A stretch of 64,000 nt of DNA from Clostridia bacterium (lineage in GTDB: Bacteria > Bacillota > Clostridia > Oscillospirales > Acutalibacteraceae): assembly GCA_017409475.1 (NCBI GenBank), contig JAFQSP010000010.1, positions 49,695 to 113,694 on the forward strand, given 5' to 3'. The first letter of the stretch is position 1. Each line of letters begins with the position of its first letter. The position numbers and the translations under genes were made by a program. Under the pieces are notes generated by a model. That model had not been told where the DNA came from. It was given only the letters and a program-made list of their open reading frames with translations, and searched no databases. Positions 16,251 to 24,938 of the stretch are shown here, piece after piece.

Positions 16251-18617
16251 ATGTATCAGATAATTAAAAGAGACGGAAAAGTCACAGAATTTGACATCGC
16301 AAAGATTGCGAACGCTATGAAAAAGGCCTTTGAGGCAACAAATACCGAATATACAGATAATATCATCGACTTTCTCGCATTAAAGGTTACAGCCGATTTC
16401 TTGCCGAAAATCAAGGACGGCCACGTAGCAGTTGAGGATATTCAGGATAGCGTTGAGTCTGTTCTTTCACAGGGCGGCTACGACGGCGTAGCAAAGGCAT
16501 ACATCCTCTATCGTAAGCAGAGAGAAAAGCTCCGCAATCTCAAAAATACATACCTTGATTATAAAGAAACAGTTAATAACTATGTTAACGTACTTGACTG
16601 GCGTGTAAAAGAAAATTCAACCGTTACATATTCTGTCGGCGGCCTTATTTTATCAAACTCGGGAGCCATTACCGCTAACTACTGGCTCACCGAAGTATAT
16701 GACGAAGAAATCAGCTCGGCTCACAGAAATTGCGACATTCATATCCATGACCTTTCGATGCTCACCGGCTATTGCGCAGGTTGGAGCTTAAAGCAGCTTA
16801 TTAAAGAAGGACTCGGCGGCGTTCCCGGAAAGATTACATCATCACCCGCAGGTCACCTTTCCACCCTCTGCAACCAGATGGTAAACTTCCTCGGAATTAT
16901 GCAGAATGAATGGGCAGGAGCGCAGGCGTTCTCGTCATTCGATACCTACCTTGCTCCGTTTGTAAAGGTTGACAACCTTTCTTATAAAGAGGTTAAGCAG
17001 TGCATCCAGTCCTTCATCTACGGCGTAAATACTCCGTCACGTTGGGGTACTCAGGCGCCCTTCTCAAATATCACTCTCGACTGGACAGTACCGAACGACC
17101 TCCGTGACCTTCCGGCAATTGTTGGCGGCAAGGAAATGGACTTCACCTATGGCGACTGCCAGGAAGAAATGAAGCTCGTAAATAAGGCGTTTATCGAAAT
17201 CATGATCGAAGGTGACGCAAACGGACGCGGCTTCCAGTATCCGATTCCTACATACTCGATTACAAGCGATTTCGACTGGTCACCGACCGAAAATAATAAG
17301 CTTCTTTTCGAAATGACCGCAAAATACGGTACTCCTTACTTCTCAAACTATATTAACAGCGATATGGAACCGAGCGACGTACGTTCAATGTGCTGCCGTC
17401 TCCGTCTCGACCTTCGCGAATTACGTAAAAAGTCGGGTGGTTTCTTTGGCTCAGGCGAAAGCACCGGTTCAATCGGCGTAGTTACAATTAATATGCCGAG
17501 AATTGCATATCTTGCTACCGACGAGGCCGATTTCTACAAGCGTCTCGACAGAATGATGGATATTTCTGCACGCTCACTTAAGATTAAGCGTACCGTTATC
17601 ACAAAGCTCCTTAACGAAGGGCTCTATCCGTATACAAAGCGTTACCTCGGTACACTTGATAACCACTTCTCGACAATCGGACTTGTCGGTATGAACGAAG
17701 CCGGCCTTAATGCTAACTGGATAAAGGCCGACATGACCGAAGAAAAATGCCAGAAGTTTACCATGGAGGTCCTCGACCATATGAGAGAGCGCCTCTCCGA
17801 CTATCAGGAACAGTACGGCGACCTCTATAACCTCGAAGCTACTCCTGCCGAGTCAACCTCATATCGCTTGGCTAAGCACGACGTTGCCCAGTTCCCCGAA
17901 ATCATCACAGCGGCAGAAGCCGGCGGAGCACCTTACTATACTAATAGTAGCCATCTCCCCGTTAGCTACACCGACGATATTTTCACCGCACTCGATATTC
18001 AGGACGAATTACAGACACGTTACACCTCGGGTACAGTATTCCACGCCTTCCTGGGCGAAAAGATGCCCGATTGGGAAGCAGCAGCAACCCTCGTACGTAA
18101 GATAGCCGAAAATTATAAGCTGCCTTACTACACAATTTCTCCGACCTATTCGGTATGTAAGAATCACGGCTATATCAACGGTGAGCAGTACACCTGTCCC
18201 GAATGTGGCGAAACAGCCGAGGTATATAGCCGAATCACAGGTTACTACCGCCCGGTTCAGAACTGGAACGAAGGAAAGACCCAGGAATACAAGGAACGCC
18301 TCGAATACAACATCGAAACAAGCGTTCTTAACCGTAGCGCTGAGGATAAAAAATGCGATTGCAAAGCCGACGAGGTAAAGGCTGATGGCCTTGCTGACGG
18401 AAGCTATCTCTTCACCTCGGCAACCTGCCCGAATTGTAAAATTGCCTGCGCAATGCTCGACAAGGCCGGCTACAAGTACGAAAAGTTACTCGCAACTGAT
18501 AACGTCGAACTCACCAATTCCCTCGGAATTAAGCAGGCGCCAACACTTGTAGTTGTAAAGAATGGCGAGGTCACAAAATATGCAGGTGCAGGCGCAATCA
18601 AAAGCTATTTAGCATAA
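16251..18617 (+). CDS. nrdD: Anaerobic ribonucleoside-triphosphate reductase NrdD with C-terminal redoxin domain
   Basis: Oxygen-sensitive class III reductase that makes dNTPs by glycyl-radical chemistry. Domains in order: ATP-cone (about 1-90; MYQIIKRDGKVTEFDIAKI), the ten-stranded catalytic barrel (CNQMVNFLGIMQNEWAGAQA, MCCRLRLD with Cys381/382 as likely thiyl-radical site), a metal-binding region with Cys636, His639, Cys649 and Cys652, and the glycyl-radical loop RITGYYRP with Gly664. Residues about 710-788 are an extra thioredoxin/glutaredoxin-like domain: TCPNCK with Cys726 and Cys729, then QAPTLVVV with a probable cis-proline. A fused redoxin suggests reduction by dithiols rather than formate. 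trxB follows 24 bases downstream, a plausible electron source. Confidence 0.95.
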   Translation: MYQIIKRDGKVTEFDIAKIANAMKKAFEATNTEYTDNIIDFLALKVTADFLPKIKDGHVAVEDIQDSVESVLSQGGYDGVAKAYILYRKQREKLRNLKNTYLDYKETVNNYVNVLDWRVKENSTVTYSVGGLILSNSGAITANYWLTEVYDEEISSAHRNCDIHIHDLSMLTGYCAGWSLKQLIKEGLGGVPGKITSSPAGHLSTLCNQMVNFLGIMQNEWAGAQAFSSFDTYLAPFVKVDNLSYKEVKQCIQSFIYGVNTPSRWGTQAPFSNITLDWTVPNDLRDLPAIVGGKEMDFTYGDCQEEMKLVNKAFIEIMIEGDANGRGFQYPIPTYSITSDFDWSPTENNKLLFEMTAKYGTPYFSNYINSDMEPSDVRSMCCRLRLDLRELRKKSGGFFGSGESTGSIGVVTINMPRIAYLATDEADFYKRLDRMMDISARSLKIKRTVITKLLNEGLYPYTKRYLGTLDNHFSTIGLVGMNEAGLNANWIKADMTEEKCQKFTMEVLDHMRERLSDYQEQYGDLYNLEATPAESTSYRLAKHDVAQFPEIITAAEAGGAPYYTNSSHLPVSYTDDIFTALDIQDELQTRYTSGTVFHAFLGEKMPDWEAAATLVRKIAENYKLPYYTISPTYSVCKNHGYINGEQYTCPECGETAEVYSRITGYYRPVQNWNEGKTQEYKERLEYNIETSVLNRSAEDKKCDCKADEVKADGLADGSYLFTSATCPNCKIACAMLDKAGYKYEKLLATDNVELTNSLGIKQAPTLVVVKNGEVTKYAGAGAIKSYLA

Positions 18618-18641
18618 TAAAAATAAGAGGAACTAAAATAA

Positions 18642-19550
18642 ATGTATGATATTATAGTTGTCGGCGGTGGCCCTGCGGGGCTTACCGCCGCCCTCTACGC
18701 ATTGAGAGCGAATAAAAAGGTGCTCGTTGCCGAAAAGGCAACCTTCGGCGGCCAAATAACCTACTCGCCAAAGGTCGAGAATATTCCCGGCTTTTTGAGC
18801 GTTACGGGTAACGAATACGCCGAAAAATTGGTTGAGCAGGTAATCGCTCAGGGCGCAGAGGTCGAATTTTGCGAAGTAACCGAGGTTAGAAACGGCGAAA
18901 CAAAAACCGTCGTCACCGACAGCGGCGAATTTGAAGCAAAGGCGGTTATTATCGCCACCGGAGCCAAGCACCGACTTCTTGGAATTGAAAAAGAGGAGCA
19001 GTTTATAGGCGAAGGAATCTCCTTCTGTGCCGTATGTGACGGTGCATTCTATCGTGATAAAACGGTCGCAGTTATCGGCGGAGGAAACTCGGCATTGCAG
19101 GAGGCATTACTCCTCGCTGAATTGGCAAAAAAGGTTTACATAATTCAGAATCTCGACTTCCTCACAGGCGAAGAAATGCTCCAAAAGCAGATTGAGAATA
19201 AGGATAATATCGAGGTCGTTTTGGGCGCAACCGTTGAATCGTTGCTTGGCGATACCGAATTTAAAGGAATCGTAATCGCAAACCAGTCTAACGGGACAAA
19301 GACAGAAATTGCACTCGACGGAATGTTTGTTGCAATCGGACTTATTCCGCAAAATGATATTTTCTCCGAGCTTATCAACCTTGACGAAAGAGGCTATGCT
19401 GATTCAAATGAAGCCTGCCTTACCGCAGCAGAGGGCGTTTTCGTAGCGGGCGACTGCCGTAAAAAAGAGGTCAGACAGCTTACAACGGCTATGGCTGACG
19501 GAGCAACCGCCGCACTTGCCGCCTGTAAATACATCGATTCAAAGAGATAA
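18642..19550 (+). CDS. trxB: Thioredoxin reductase-like flavoprotein (TrxB family)
   Basis: Low-molecular-weight thioredoxin reductases pass electrons through FAD to a redoxin. The FAD site VVGGGPAGLTAALYA, the redox pair CAVC (Cys129, Cys132), a second Rossmann motif VIGGGNSALQEAL and the C-terminal FAD motif GVFVAGD are all present; 302 residues is normal. The NADPH 2'-phosphate motif HRRxxxR is replaced by IQNLDFLTG, so the donor may be NADH or something else rather than NADPH. Lying directly behind nrdD, it most likely reduces the redoxin domain fused to NrdD; this is inference from context. Convergent terminator follows. Confidence 0.9.
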   Translation: MYDIIVVGGGPAGLTAALYALRANKKVLVAEKATFGGQITYSPKVENIPGFLSVTGNEYAEKLVEQVIAQGAEVEFCEVTEVRNGETKTVVTDSGEFEAKAVIIATGAKHRLLGIEKEEQFIGEGISFCAVCDGAFYRDKTVAVIGGGNSALQEALLLAELAKKVYIIQNLDFLTGEEMLQKQIENKDNIEVVLGATVESLLGDTEFKGIVIANQSNGTKTEIALDGMFVAIGLIPQNDIFSELINLDERGYADSNEACLTAAEGVFVAGDCRKKEVRQLTTAMADGATAALAACKYIDSKR

Positions 19551-19589
19551 AAAAACAAACCTGATGATAAATGCATCAGGTTTGTTTTT
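19551..19589. terminator. Bidirectional terminator between trxB and the DUF4037 gene
   Basis: AAAAACAAACCTGATG (19551-19566) pairs perfectly with CATCAGGTTTGTTTTT (19574-19589) around a 7-base loop. Both strands read into T-rich sequence, so it can serve the two converging units. Confidence 0.9.
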
Positions 19590-19592
19590 TTA

Positions 19593-20531
19593 TTAAATTC
19601 CTTGCATTATGTGCATGTTTCGAAGCTCGGGGCTTTCGATTTCTTTAACAATCGCATATGCGTGGGTTTCAAGCTCGCTTGAAGTTGAGCTGCTAATTCC
19701 CGTTTTACGATACTCGTTTATAAAAAGTTGGGCAATTTCTTCGATGGTTTCGGTCTTTGCCGGTGCTTCGACGGTCGAGTTTCCAAGCTCGGTGAGTGCG
19801 GCAAGAGGTGAGGCGAGCTTGCTCATCGTTTCAAAATCACGTATTCCGCGATATGCCCATTTGTAAAAGGGCTCATAGCTGTTATTGAGCAGGTAAATCA
19901 CCGAAATCGCATTTTTTGCAAATTCGAAAATCGCCAGCTGAGCCGCACCGGTTTCACCGCGTTTTATGAGCCTCGGATAATTATAAAGTCCTGCTTGCGC
20001 CATAAATATGGTGTGGGCGGCTATTTTTTTGAGCCGAATGTCTCGAGGATATCCCTTTTTAATTTCGTTTCGCACTGATGAAAACAGCCCCAAATCATCT
20101 CTGAAAATCTCACCGTTTGACGCGTTTAGTAGTGAATGTGACGGCGTATATAACCACCTTTCTATCGTGTCGGGCGCATTTGCGGCACCGAGAAATCGCT
20201 TATAAAAATCGTCAATAACTATAACTCCGTGCCTTTTTCCACCAACAGCCGCAACAGGTTGTCGCTCATAGCCCAAAAACTGCTTTGGTAATTTTGAATA
20301 TGCTCTTTCAAGCTCGAATCCGAAATTTTCCGCATCCTCTTTTGTGATAAAAAGGCAAAATGCCGGCTCAAAATCATGGTCTGTCGAAATCTCGTCGTCA
20401 AAGCCGAGACACTCCGACCCCTCACCAACAAGTCCTACGCAAATTCGGTCGGCAAAATCGTGAAACTTGGTATCAATCATTTCTCGACCGTATTCTTCAT
20501 AATATTTTCTCGCTAATTCAAGCCCTTTCAT
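19593..20531 (-). CDS. DUF4037 protein with nucleotidyltransferase-like head
   Basis: A soluble protein of 312 residues that I recognise as the DUF4037 type. Residues about 34-58 (GLVGEGSECLGFDDEISTDH and following DFEP) hold a Gly-Ser and an Asp-x-Asp pair as in the Pol-beta nucleotidyltransferase fold, so metal-dependent nucleotidyl transfer is possible; substrate unknown. The rest is helical, like the C-terminal half of aminoglycoside nucleotidyltransferases. The gene overlaps the preceding TPR gene by 14 bases, which implies translational coupling and a shared role. It has its own convergent terminator with trxB. No toxin-antitoxin partner signature is evident. Confidence 0.75.
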   Translation of the reverse strand: MKGLELARKYYEEYGREMIDTKFHDFADRICVGLVGEGSECLGFDDEISTDHDFEPAFCLFITKEDAENFGFELERAYSKLPKQFLGYERQPVAAVGGKRHGVIVIDDFYKRFLGAANAPDTIERWLYTPSHSLLNASNGEIFRDDLGLFSSVRNEIKKGYPRDIRLKKIAAHTIFMAQAGLYNYPRLIKRGETGAAQLAIFEFAKNAISVIYLLNNSYEPFYKWAYRGIRDFETMSKLASPLAALTELGNSTVEAPAKTETIEEIAQLFINEYRKTGISSSTSSELETHAYAIVKEIESPELRNMHIMQGI

Positions 20532-21330
20532 ATATCCTTTTCGACCTTTCTTTCAGCTCGTTTGCGTAATAAAAGAAGCCAAAATAATCAAACGACGGCG
20601 CACATTTACTGCATACAAAGGCATAGTACGAATTTCGCTCGATTTCGTCCCCGTCAAGTATTCTTTGCGCTTTTTCGAGCGAGGTGTTAATCGCCTCCTC
20701 GCTGTCATCCATACTCTTTTCAAAAAGATGGGCGAGATTAACGTATGTTACAGCGCAATCGGCAAGCCCACCCTCAACCTTTTTCATAATTTTGAGCGCT
20801 TTTTTATAACAGTCTTTCGCCTCGTCAAAGCGGCAAAGGTCCTGCAAAGTAAGTCCCTTGTTGTTGAAAAAGCCGCCAAGTCGCGCATCGTTTTTATCGA
20901 GCTTTTCGCTATAAACCGAATAGGTCTTGTCATAAATCGGTAGCGCTTTTTCGGCCTTGCCAAATGCTTTTAGCGTTGTTGCCGCGTTGAGCAAAACGGT
21001 GGCGCCCGAAACCTCGTTTTCGATGTTGAGTAGCTTTACAAGCTCGATACTGCGGTCGACCGATTCAAGTCCTGCCTCGCGATTTTGTATCTTTCTGAAA
21101 TGGCCGAGCTGCTCGTTGACGATTGACAGCTCACCCGACAAATCGCCTGTTTGGGCGGCCTCTCTTCGCCAATTATCGAGCAGTCGAGTCACTTCGCTCA
21201 TTTCGTTTTTTGAAAGGAGCTCGTCAAGTTTATTAATAATTCGTGAAACGGGAATACGTCTTTTTTCTTCTTTATACCCGCAGCTCGCACAGCCAAAGTT
21301 AAATTTCAAATCCTCATTGTCAATCATCAT
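20518..21330 (-). CDS. Tetratricopeptide-repeat protein
   Basis: About 270 residues made of helical TPR units (GATVLLNAATTLKAFGKAEK, GGFFNNKGLTLQDLCRFDEA, CAVTYVNLAHLFEKSMDD), normally a scaffold for protein contacts. A CxxC pair near the N-terminus (CASC) and another near the C-terminus (CSKC) could bind metal; not proven. GGTGG lies just upstream of ATG 21330 (ATG 21327 is equally close); an in-frame GTG at 21339 is less likely. It is the first gene of a two-gene unit with the DUF4037 gene, overlapping it by 14 bases, so the TPR protein probably binds or controls the nucleotidyltransferase-like partner. Confidence 0.78.
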   Translation of the reverse strand: MMIDNEDLKFNFGCASCGYKEEKRRIPVSRIINKLDELLSKNEMSEVTRLLDNWRREAAQTGDLSGELSIVNEQLGHFRKIQNREAGLESVDRSIELVKLLNIENEVSGATVLLNAATTLKAFGKAEKALPIYDKTYSVYSEKLDKNDARLGGFFNNKGLTLQDLCRFDEAKDCYKKALKIMKKVEGGLADCAVTYVNLAHLFEKSMDDSEEAINTSLEKAQRILDGDEIERNSYYAFVCSKCAPSFDYFGFFYYANELKERSKRIYERA

Positions 21331-21356
21331 TTTCACCACCCAATAGCTATATAAAA

Positions 21357-21385
21357 ATTATACCATTTTCACCGAAAGAATTCAA
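21357..21385 (-). promoter_or_regulatory. Sigma-A promoter of the TPR-DUF4037 unit
   Basis: Read on the minus strand: TTGAAT (21385-21380), 17-base spacer, TATAAT (21362-21357). It lies about 27 bases before the ATG at 21330. Confidence 0.7.
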
Positions 21386-21466
21386 TTGTCCAAATAATGT
21401 TTTCGCATTAAAATAAAAAAGATTATATATTCATCAATTTAAACCTTTAAAGTATTAAAAAACTGC

Positions 21467-21495
21467 TTGATATGAAAGGCTTTTTGTGATAAAAT
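21467..21495 (+). promoter_or_regulatory. Sigma-A promoter of the CoA-ligase/ior operon
   Basis: TTGATA (21467-21472), 17-base spacer, TAAAAT (21490-21495). The start codon at 21537 is 41 bases downstream. All seven genes to 29175 follow on the same strand with gaps of 1-30 bases and no terminator, so this promoter probably serves them all. Confidence 0.65.
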
Positions 21496-21536
21496 GGCTT
21501 TAATATTATATATTATTTTTATTGAGGAAGATGAAA

Positions 21537-23171
21537 ATGCCGATTACCGAAATTTTACAGAAAAATGCTGAGCTATATACCGACGATATCAGCCTTGTCG
21601 AAATTAACCCAAAGCTCGAAAACAACAAGAATATGACCTGGCGTGAGTTTTCGCTTACCCAGTCTACCGCTGCCGAAACATACCGCCGCGAAATTACTTG
21701 GGGTGAGTTTAATAAGAAGGCCAACCGATTTGCAAATCTTCTCCTTTCACGCGGAATAAAGAGGGGCGAAAAGGTCGCAATTCTACTTATGAATTGCCTC
21801 GAATGGCTACCGATTTATTTCGGTATTCTTCGTACAGGGGCCCTTGCAGTGCCGCTTAATTTCCGCTATACCGCCGACGAAATTGCCTACTGCCTTGATA
21901 AAGCGGATGCCGAATACATCGTATTCGGACCCGAATTTGTCGGCCGTGTAGAAGAAATTTGTTACAAGGTACCGAAGATTAAAATGTGGATTTATGCCGG
22001 TGACGATTGTCCCGCTTACGCCGAAAGCTATGATAAGTTGGTCACCTATTGCAGTACAAAAACTCCCGATATCGACATCTGCGACGAGGACAATGCCGCA
22101 ATCTATTTTTCATCGGGTACAACAGGCTTCCCGAAGGCGATTTTACATTCGCATAAGGCGCTTGTACACGCCGCAAAGACCGAGCAGAATCACCATGGAC
22201 AAACAAGAGAGGATACATTCCTTTGTATACCGCCGCTCTATCACACGGGTGCAAAAATGCATTGGTTCGGTAACTTACTCGCCGGGTCAAAGGCGGTTCT
22301 TTTAAAGGGAACCGAGCCAAAATACATACTTAATGCCGTATCGAGTGAGGAATGTACAATCGTTTGGTTGCTCGTTCCGTGGGCGCAGGACATTCTCGAT
22401 GCAATCGACCGCGGCGAAATTGATATTTCCGAATTAAAGCTTGACCAGTGGCGACTTATGCATATCGGCGCCCAGCCGGTACCGCCCAGTCTTATCAAGC
22501 GTTGGAAAAATATATTCCCAAATCACGATTACGATACAAACTATGGCCTCAGCGAGTCTATCGGACCGGGCTGTGTCCATCTCGGAATTGAAAATATTGA
22601 CCACGTCGGCGCAATCGGAAAGGCCGGCTACGGTTGGGAAACAATGATTGTTGACGAAAAGCATAATAAGCTTTCGAAAAATGAAGTTGGCGAGCTTGCA
22701 GTAAAGGGCGACGGAGTTATGCTTTGCTACTACAAGGATGAGGAAGCCACAAATGAAATCCTTGCTGATGGTTGGCTGTTTACGGGCGACATGGCTTACG
22801 AGGATAACGACGGATTTATTTATCTCGTTGACCGTAAAAAGGACGTTATTATTTCGGGCGGAGAAAACATTTATCCCGTTCAAATCGAGGATTTCCTCCG
22901 CCGCCATGATAAAATCAGCGACGTTGCAGTAATTGGTTTGCCCGACCGTCGTTTAGGCGAGGTTTCAGCGGCGATTATTCAGGTTAAGGAAGGGGCAACC
23001 CTCAGCGAAGACGAGGTTAACTCCTTCTGTCTCGATTTGCCGAGATATAAGCGCCCGAGAAAGGTTATCTTTGCCGATGTACCGCGCAACCCAACAGGAA
23101 AAATCGAAAAGCCGAAGCTTCGCAAAATGTATAGCGTTGACGGCCTTGTAGCGAAAGAAAACGAGCTGTAA
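21537..23171 (+). CDS. AMP-forming acyl/aryl-CoA synthetase
   Basis: Member of the ANL superfamily that activates a carboxylic acid with ATP and joins it to CoA. Signature segments: A3 loop YFSSGTTGFPKAILHSHKAL, A5 YGLSESIGPG, A7 GWLFTGDMAYEDNDGFIYL, A8 hinge DRKKDVIISGGENIYP and the C-terminal catalytic Lys in NPTGKIEKPK. 544 residues. I chose ATG 21537 (GAGGAA 7 bases upstream) over ATG 21531. The N-terminus has two similar segments MTWREF and ITWGEF about 26 residues apart, which looks like a local duplication. Substrate is not evident; the ior operon suggests aryl- or branched-chain acids. Confidence 0.9.
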   Translation: MPITEILQKNAELYTDDISLVEINPKLENNKNMTWREFSLTQSTAAETYRREITWGEFNKKANRFANLLLSRGIKRGEKVAILLMNCLEWLPIYFGILRTGALAVPLNFRYTADEIAYCLDKADAEYIVFGPEFVGRVEEICYKVPKIKMWIYAGDDCPAYAESYDKLVTYCSTKTPDIDICDEDNAAIYFSSGTTGFPKAILHSHKALVHAAKTEQNHHGQTREDTFLCIPPLYHTGAKMHWFGNLLAGSKAVLLKGTEPKYILNAVSSEECTIVWLLVPWAQDILDAIDRGEIDISELKLDQWRLMHIGAQPVPPSLIKRWKNIFPNHDYDTNYGLSESIGPGCVHLGIENIDHVGAIGKAGYGWETMIVDEKHNKLSKNEVGELAVKGDGVMLCYYKDEEATNEILADGWLFTGDMAYEDNDGFIYLVDRKKDVIISGGENIYPVQIEDFLRRHDKISDVAVIGLPDRRLGEVSAAIIQVKEGATLSEDEVNSFCLDLPRYKRPRKVIFADVPRNPTGKIEKPKLRKMYSVDGLVAKENEL

Positions 23172-23200
23172 TCAGAGGTATAGAAAGGAATTTGATATTT

Positions 23201-24937
23201 ATGAAGAAGCTAATGCTTGGCAACGCGGCAGTTGCTCGTGGAGCCTATGAAGCGGGAGTAAAGGTTGTTTCCTCCTATCCGGGAACACCGAGCACCGAAA
23301 TAACCGAATCGGTTGTAGAATATAAGGATATTTACGTTGAATGGGCACCTAACGAAAAGGTAGCCGCTGAAACCGCAATCGGTGCATCTATTGCGGGTGG
23401 AAGAGCGATGAGCTGTATGAAGCATGTTGGCCTTAATGTAATGGCCGACCCGGTATTTACCGTAAGCTACATTGGCGCAAACGGCGGACTTGTTTTTTGC
23501 GTTGCCGATGACCCGGGAATGCACTCGTCCCAGAATGAGCAGGATTCACGCCACTATGCAAAGGCGTCAAAAATTCCTATGTTAGAACCGTCTGATTCGT
23601 CCGAGTGCAAGGAATTCACAAAACTCGCATTCGAGCTCAGCGAAAGATTTGATACACCCGTTTTTGTCCGTCTTTCTACACGTGTTTCCCATTCACAGAG
23701 CATGGTTGAGCTTAATGAACCTGAAAATGTAGAGCTTAAACCGTACGAAAAGAATATCAGAAAGAACGTTATGATGCCGGCAAATGCGATTGTCCGTCAC
23801 GTTGAGGTTGAAAAGAGGGAATTAGCCCTTGCCGAATATGCCGACAAGTCACCGCTTAACACCGTAGAAGATAACGGTAGCCGTATCGGCGTCATTACAT
23901 CGGGCGTTTCCTATCAGTATGCAAAGGAAGCCCTCGGCAAAAAGGTTAATTTCTTAAAGCTTGGAATGGTATATCCGCTTCCTAAGAAACTCATTACTGA
24001 ATTTGCAAAGAATGTCGATACTCTCTATGTTATTGAGGAACTTGACGGCTTTATCGAGGAGTATGTAAGAGCGCTCGGGATTGACGTAAAGGGTAAGGAA
24101 TGCTTTACTCTGCTCGGCGAATATAGCCAGAATATGATTAAAAAGGTTGTTCTCGGCGAAGACACCGAGATTTTTACCCCTGCCGAAAATGTACCTATGC
24201 GTCCTCCCGTTATGTGTGCAGGTTGTCCGCATAGAGGTACATTCTATGTATTGTCAAAGCTTGGTGTTACTGTATCCGGCGACATTGGTTGCTATACACT
24301 TGGCGCGGTTGCCCCTCTTTCAAGCGTTGATACAACTATTTGTATGGGTGCATCGGTAAGCGCCGCTCACGGAATGGTAAAGGCAAGAGGAAATGACTTT
24401 TCTAAAAAACTCGTATCGGTTATCGGCGACTCAACCTTTATGCATTCGGGTATAACCGGACTTATCGACATCGTGTATAACAAGGGGAATAATACCGTAA
24501 TCATTCTCGACAACTCAATTACCGGAATGACAGGTCACCAGGAAAATCCGACCACAGGACGTACAATCCGCAACGAACCGACTAAGCAGGTCGATTTAGA
24601 GGCGCTTTGCCACGCTGTCGGCGTTGACCGCGTTCGTATCGAGGACCCATTTGACCTCGTTGGATTCGAAAAGGCCGTTCGTGAAGAGCTCGAAACCGAT
24701 GAACCGTCGGTAATCATTGCTCAGCGCCCGTGTGCCCTTCTCAAAACTGTGAAGTACAGCGGTCATTGCACAGTTGATGCCGAAAAATGCCGTAGCTGTA
24801 AAAAATGTATGAAGCTCGGCTGTCCTGCCATTGTTTTTGAAAATGGAAAAGCACGAATTGACCTTACCCAGTGTAACGGTTGCGGACTTTGTGTTTCGGT
24901 ATGCCCCTTTAACGCGATCAGCAAGGAGGAAGAATAA
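23201..24937 (+). CDS. iorA: Indolepyruvate:ferredoxin oxidoreductase, alpha subunit
   Basis: IorA with IorB oxidatively decarboxylates aryl-2-oxoacids (indolepyruvate, phenylpyruvate, hydroxyphenylpyruvate) to aryl-acetyl-CoA with ferredoxin as electron acceptor; the reaction is reversible. The N-terminal part (SSYPGTPSTEI, WAPNEKVAAETAIG) is the pyrimidine-binding domain. The TPP-binding part has CAGCPHRGTFYVL, GDIGCYTLG, GDSTFMHSGI and LDNSITGMTGHQ. Residues about 520-575 are a bacterial ferredoxin domain with two 4Fe-4S motifs (CRSCKKCMKLGCP and CNGCGLCVSVCP). ATG 23201 follows AAAGGAA. iorB begins 1 base after the stop. Confidence 0.96.
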   Translation: MKKLMLGNAAVARGAYEAGVKVVSSYPGTPSTEITESVVEYKDIYVEWAPNEKVAAETAIGASIAGGRAMSCMKHVGLNVMADPVFTVSYIGANGGLVFCVADDPGMHSSQNEQDSRHYAKASKIPMLEPSDSSECKEFTKLAFELSERFDTPVFVRLSTRVSHSQSMVELNEPENVELKPYEKNIRKNVMMPANAIVRHVEVEKRELALAEYADKSPLNTVEDNGSRIGVITSGVSYQYAKEALGKKVNFLKLGMVYPLPKKLITEFAKNVDTLYVIEELDGFIEEYVRALGIDVKGKECFTLLGEYSQNMIKKVVLGEDTEIFTPAENVPMRPPVMCAGCPHRGTFYVLSKLGVTVSGDIGCYTLGAVAPLSSVDTTICMGASVSAAHGMVKARGNDFSKKLVSVIGDSTFMHSGITGLIDIVYNKGNNTVIILDNSITGMTGHQENPTTGRTIRNEPTKQVDLEALCHAVGVDRVRIEDPFDLVGFEKAVREELETDEPSVIIAQRPCALLKTVKYSGHCTVDAEKCRSCKKCMKLGCPAIVFENGKARIDLTQCNGCGLCVSVCPFNAISKEEE

Positions 24938-24938
24938 A

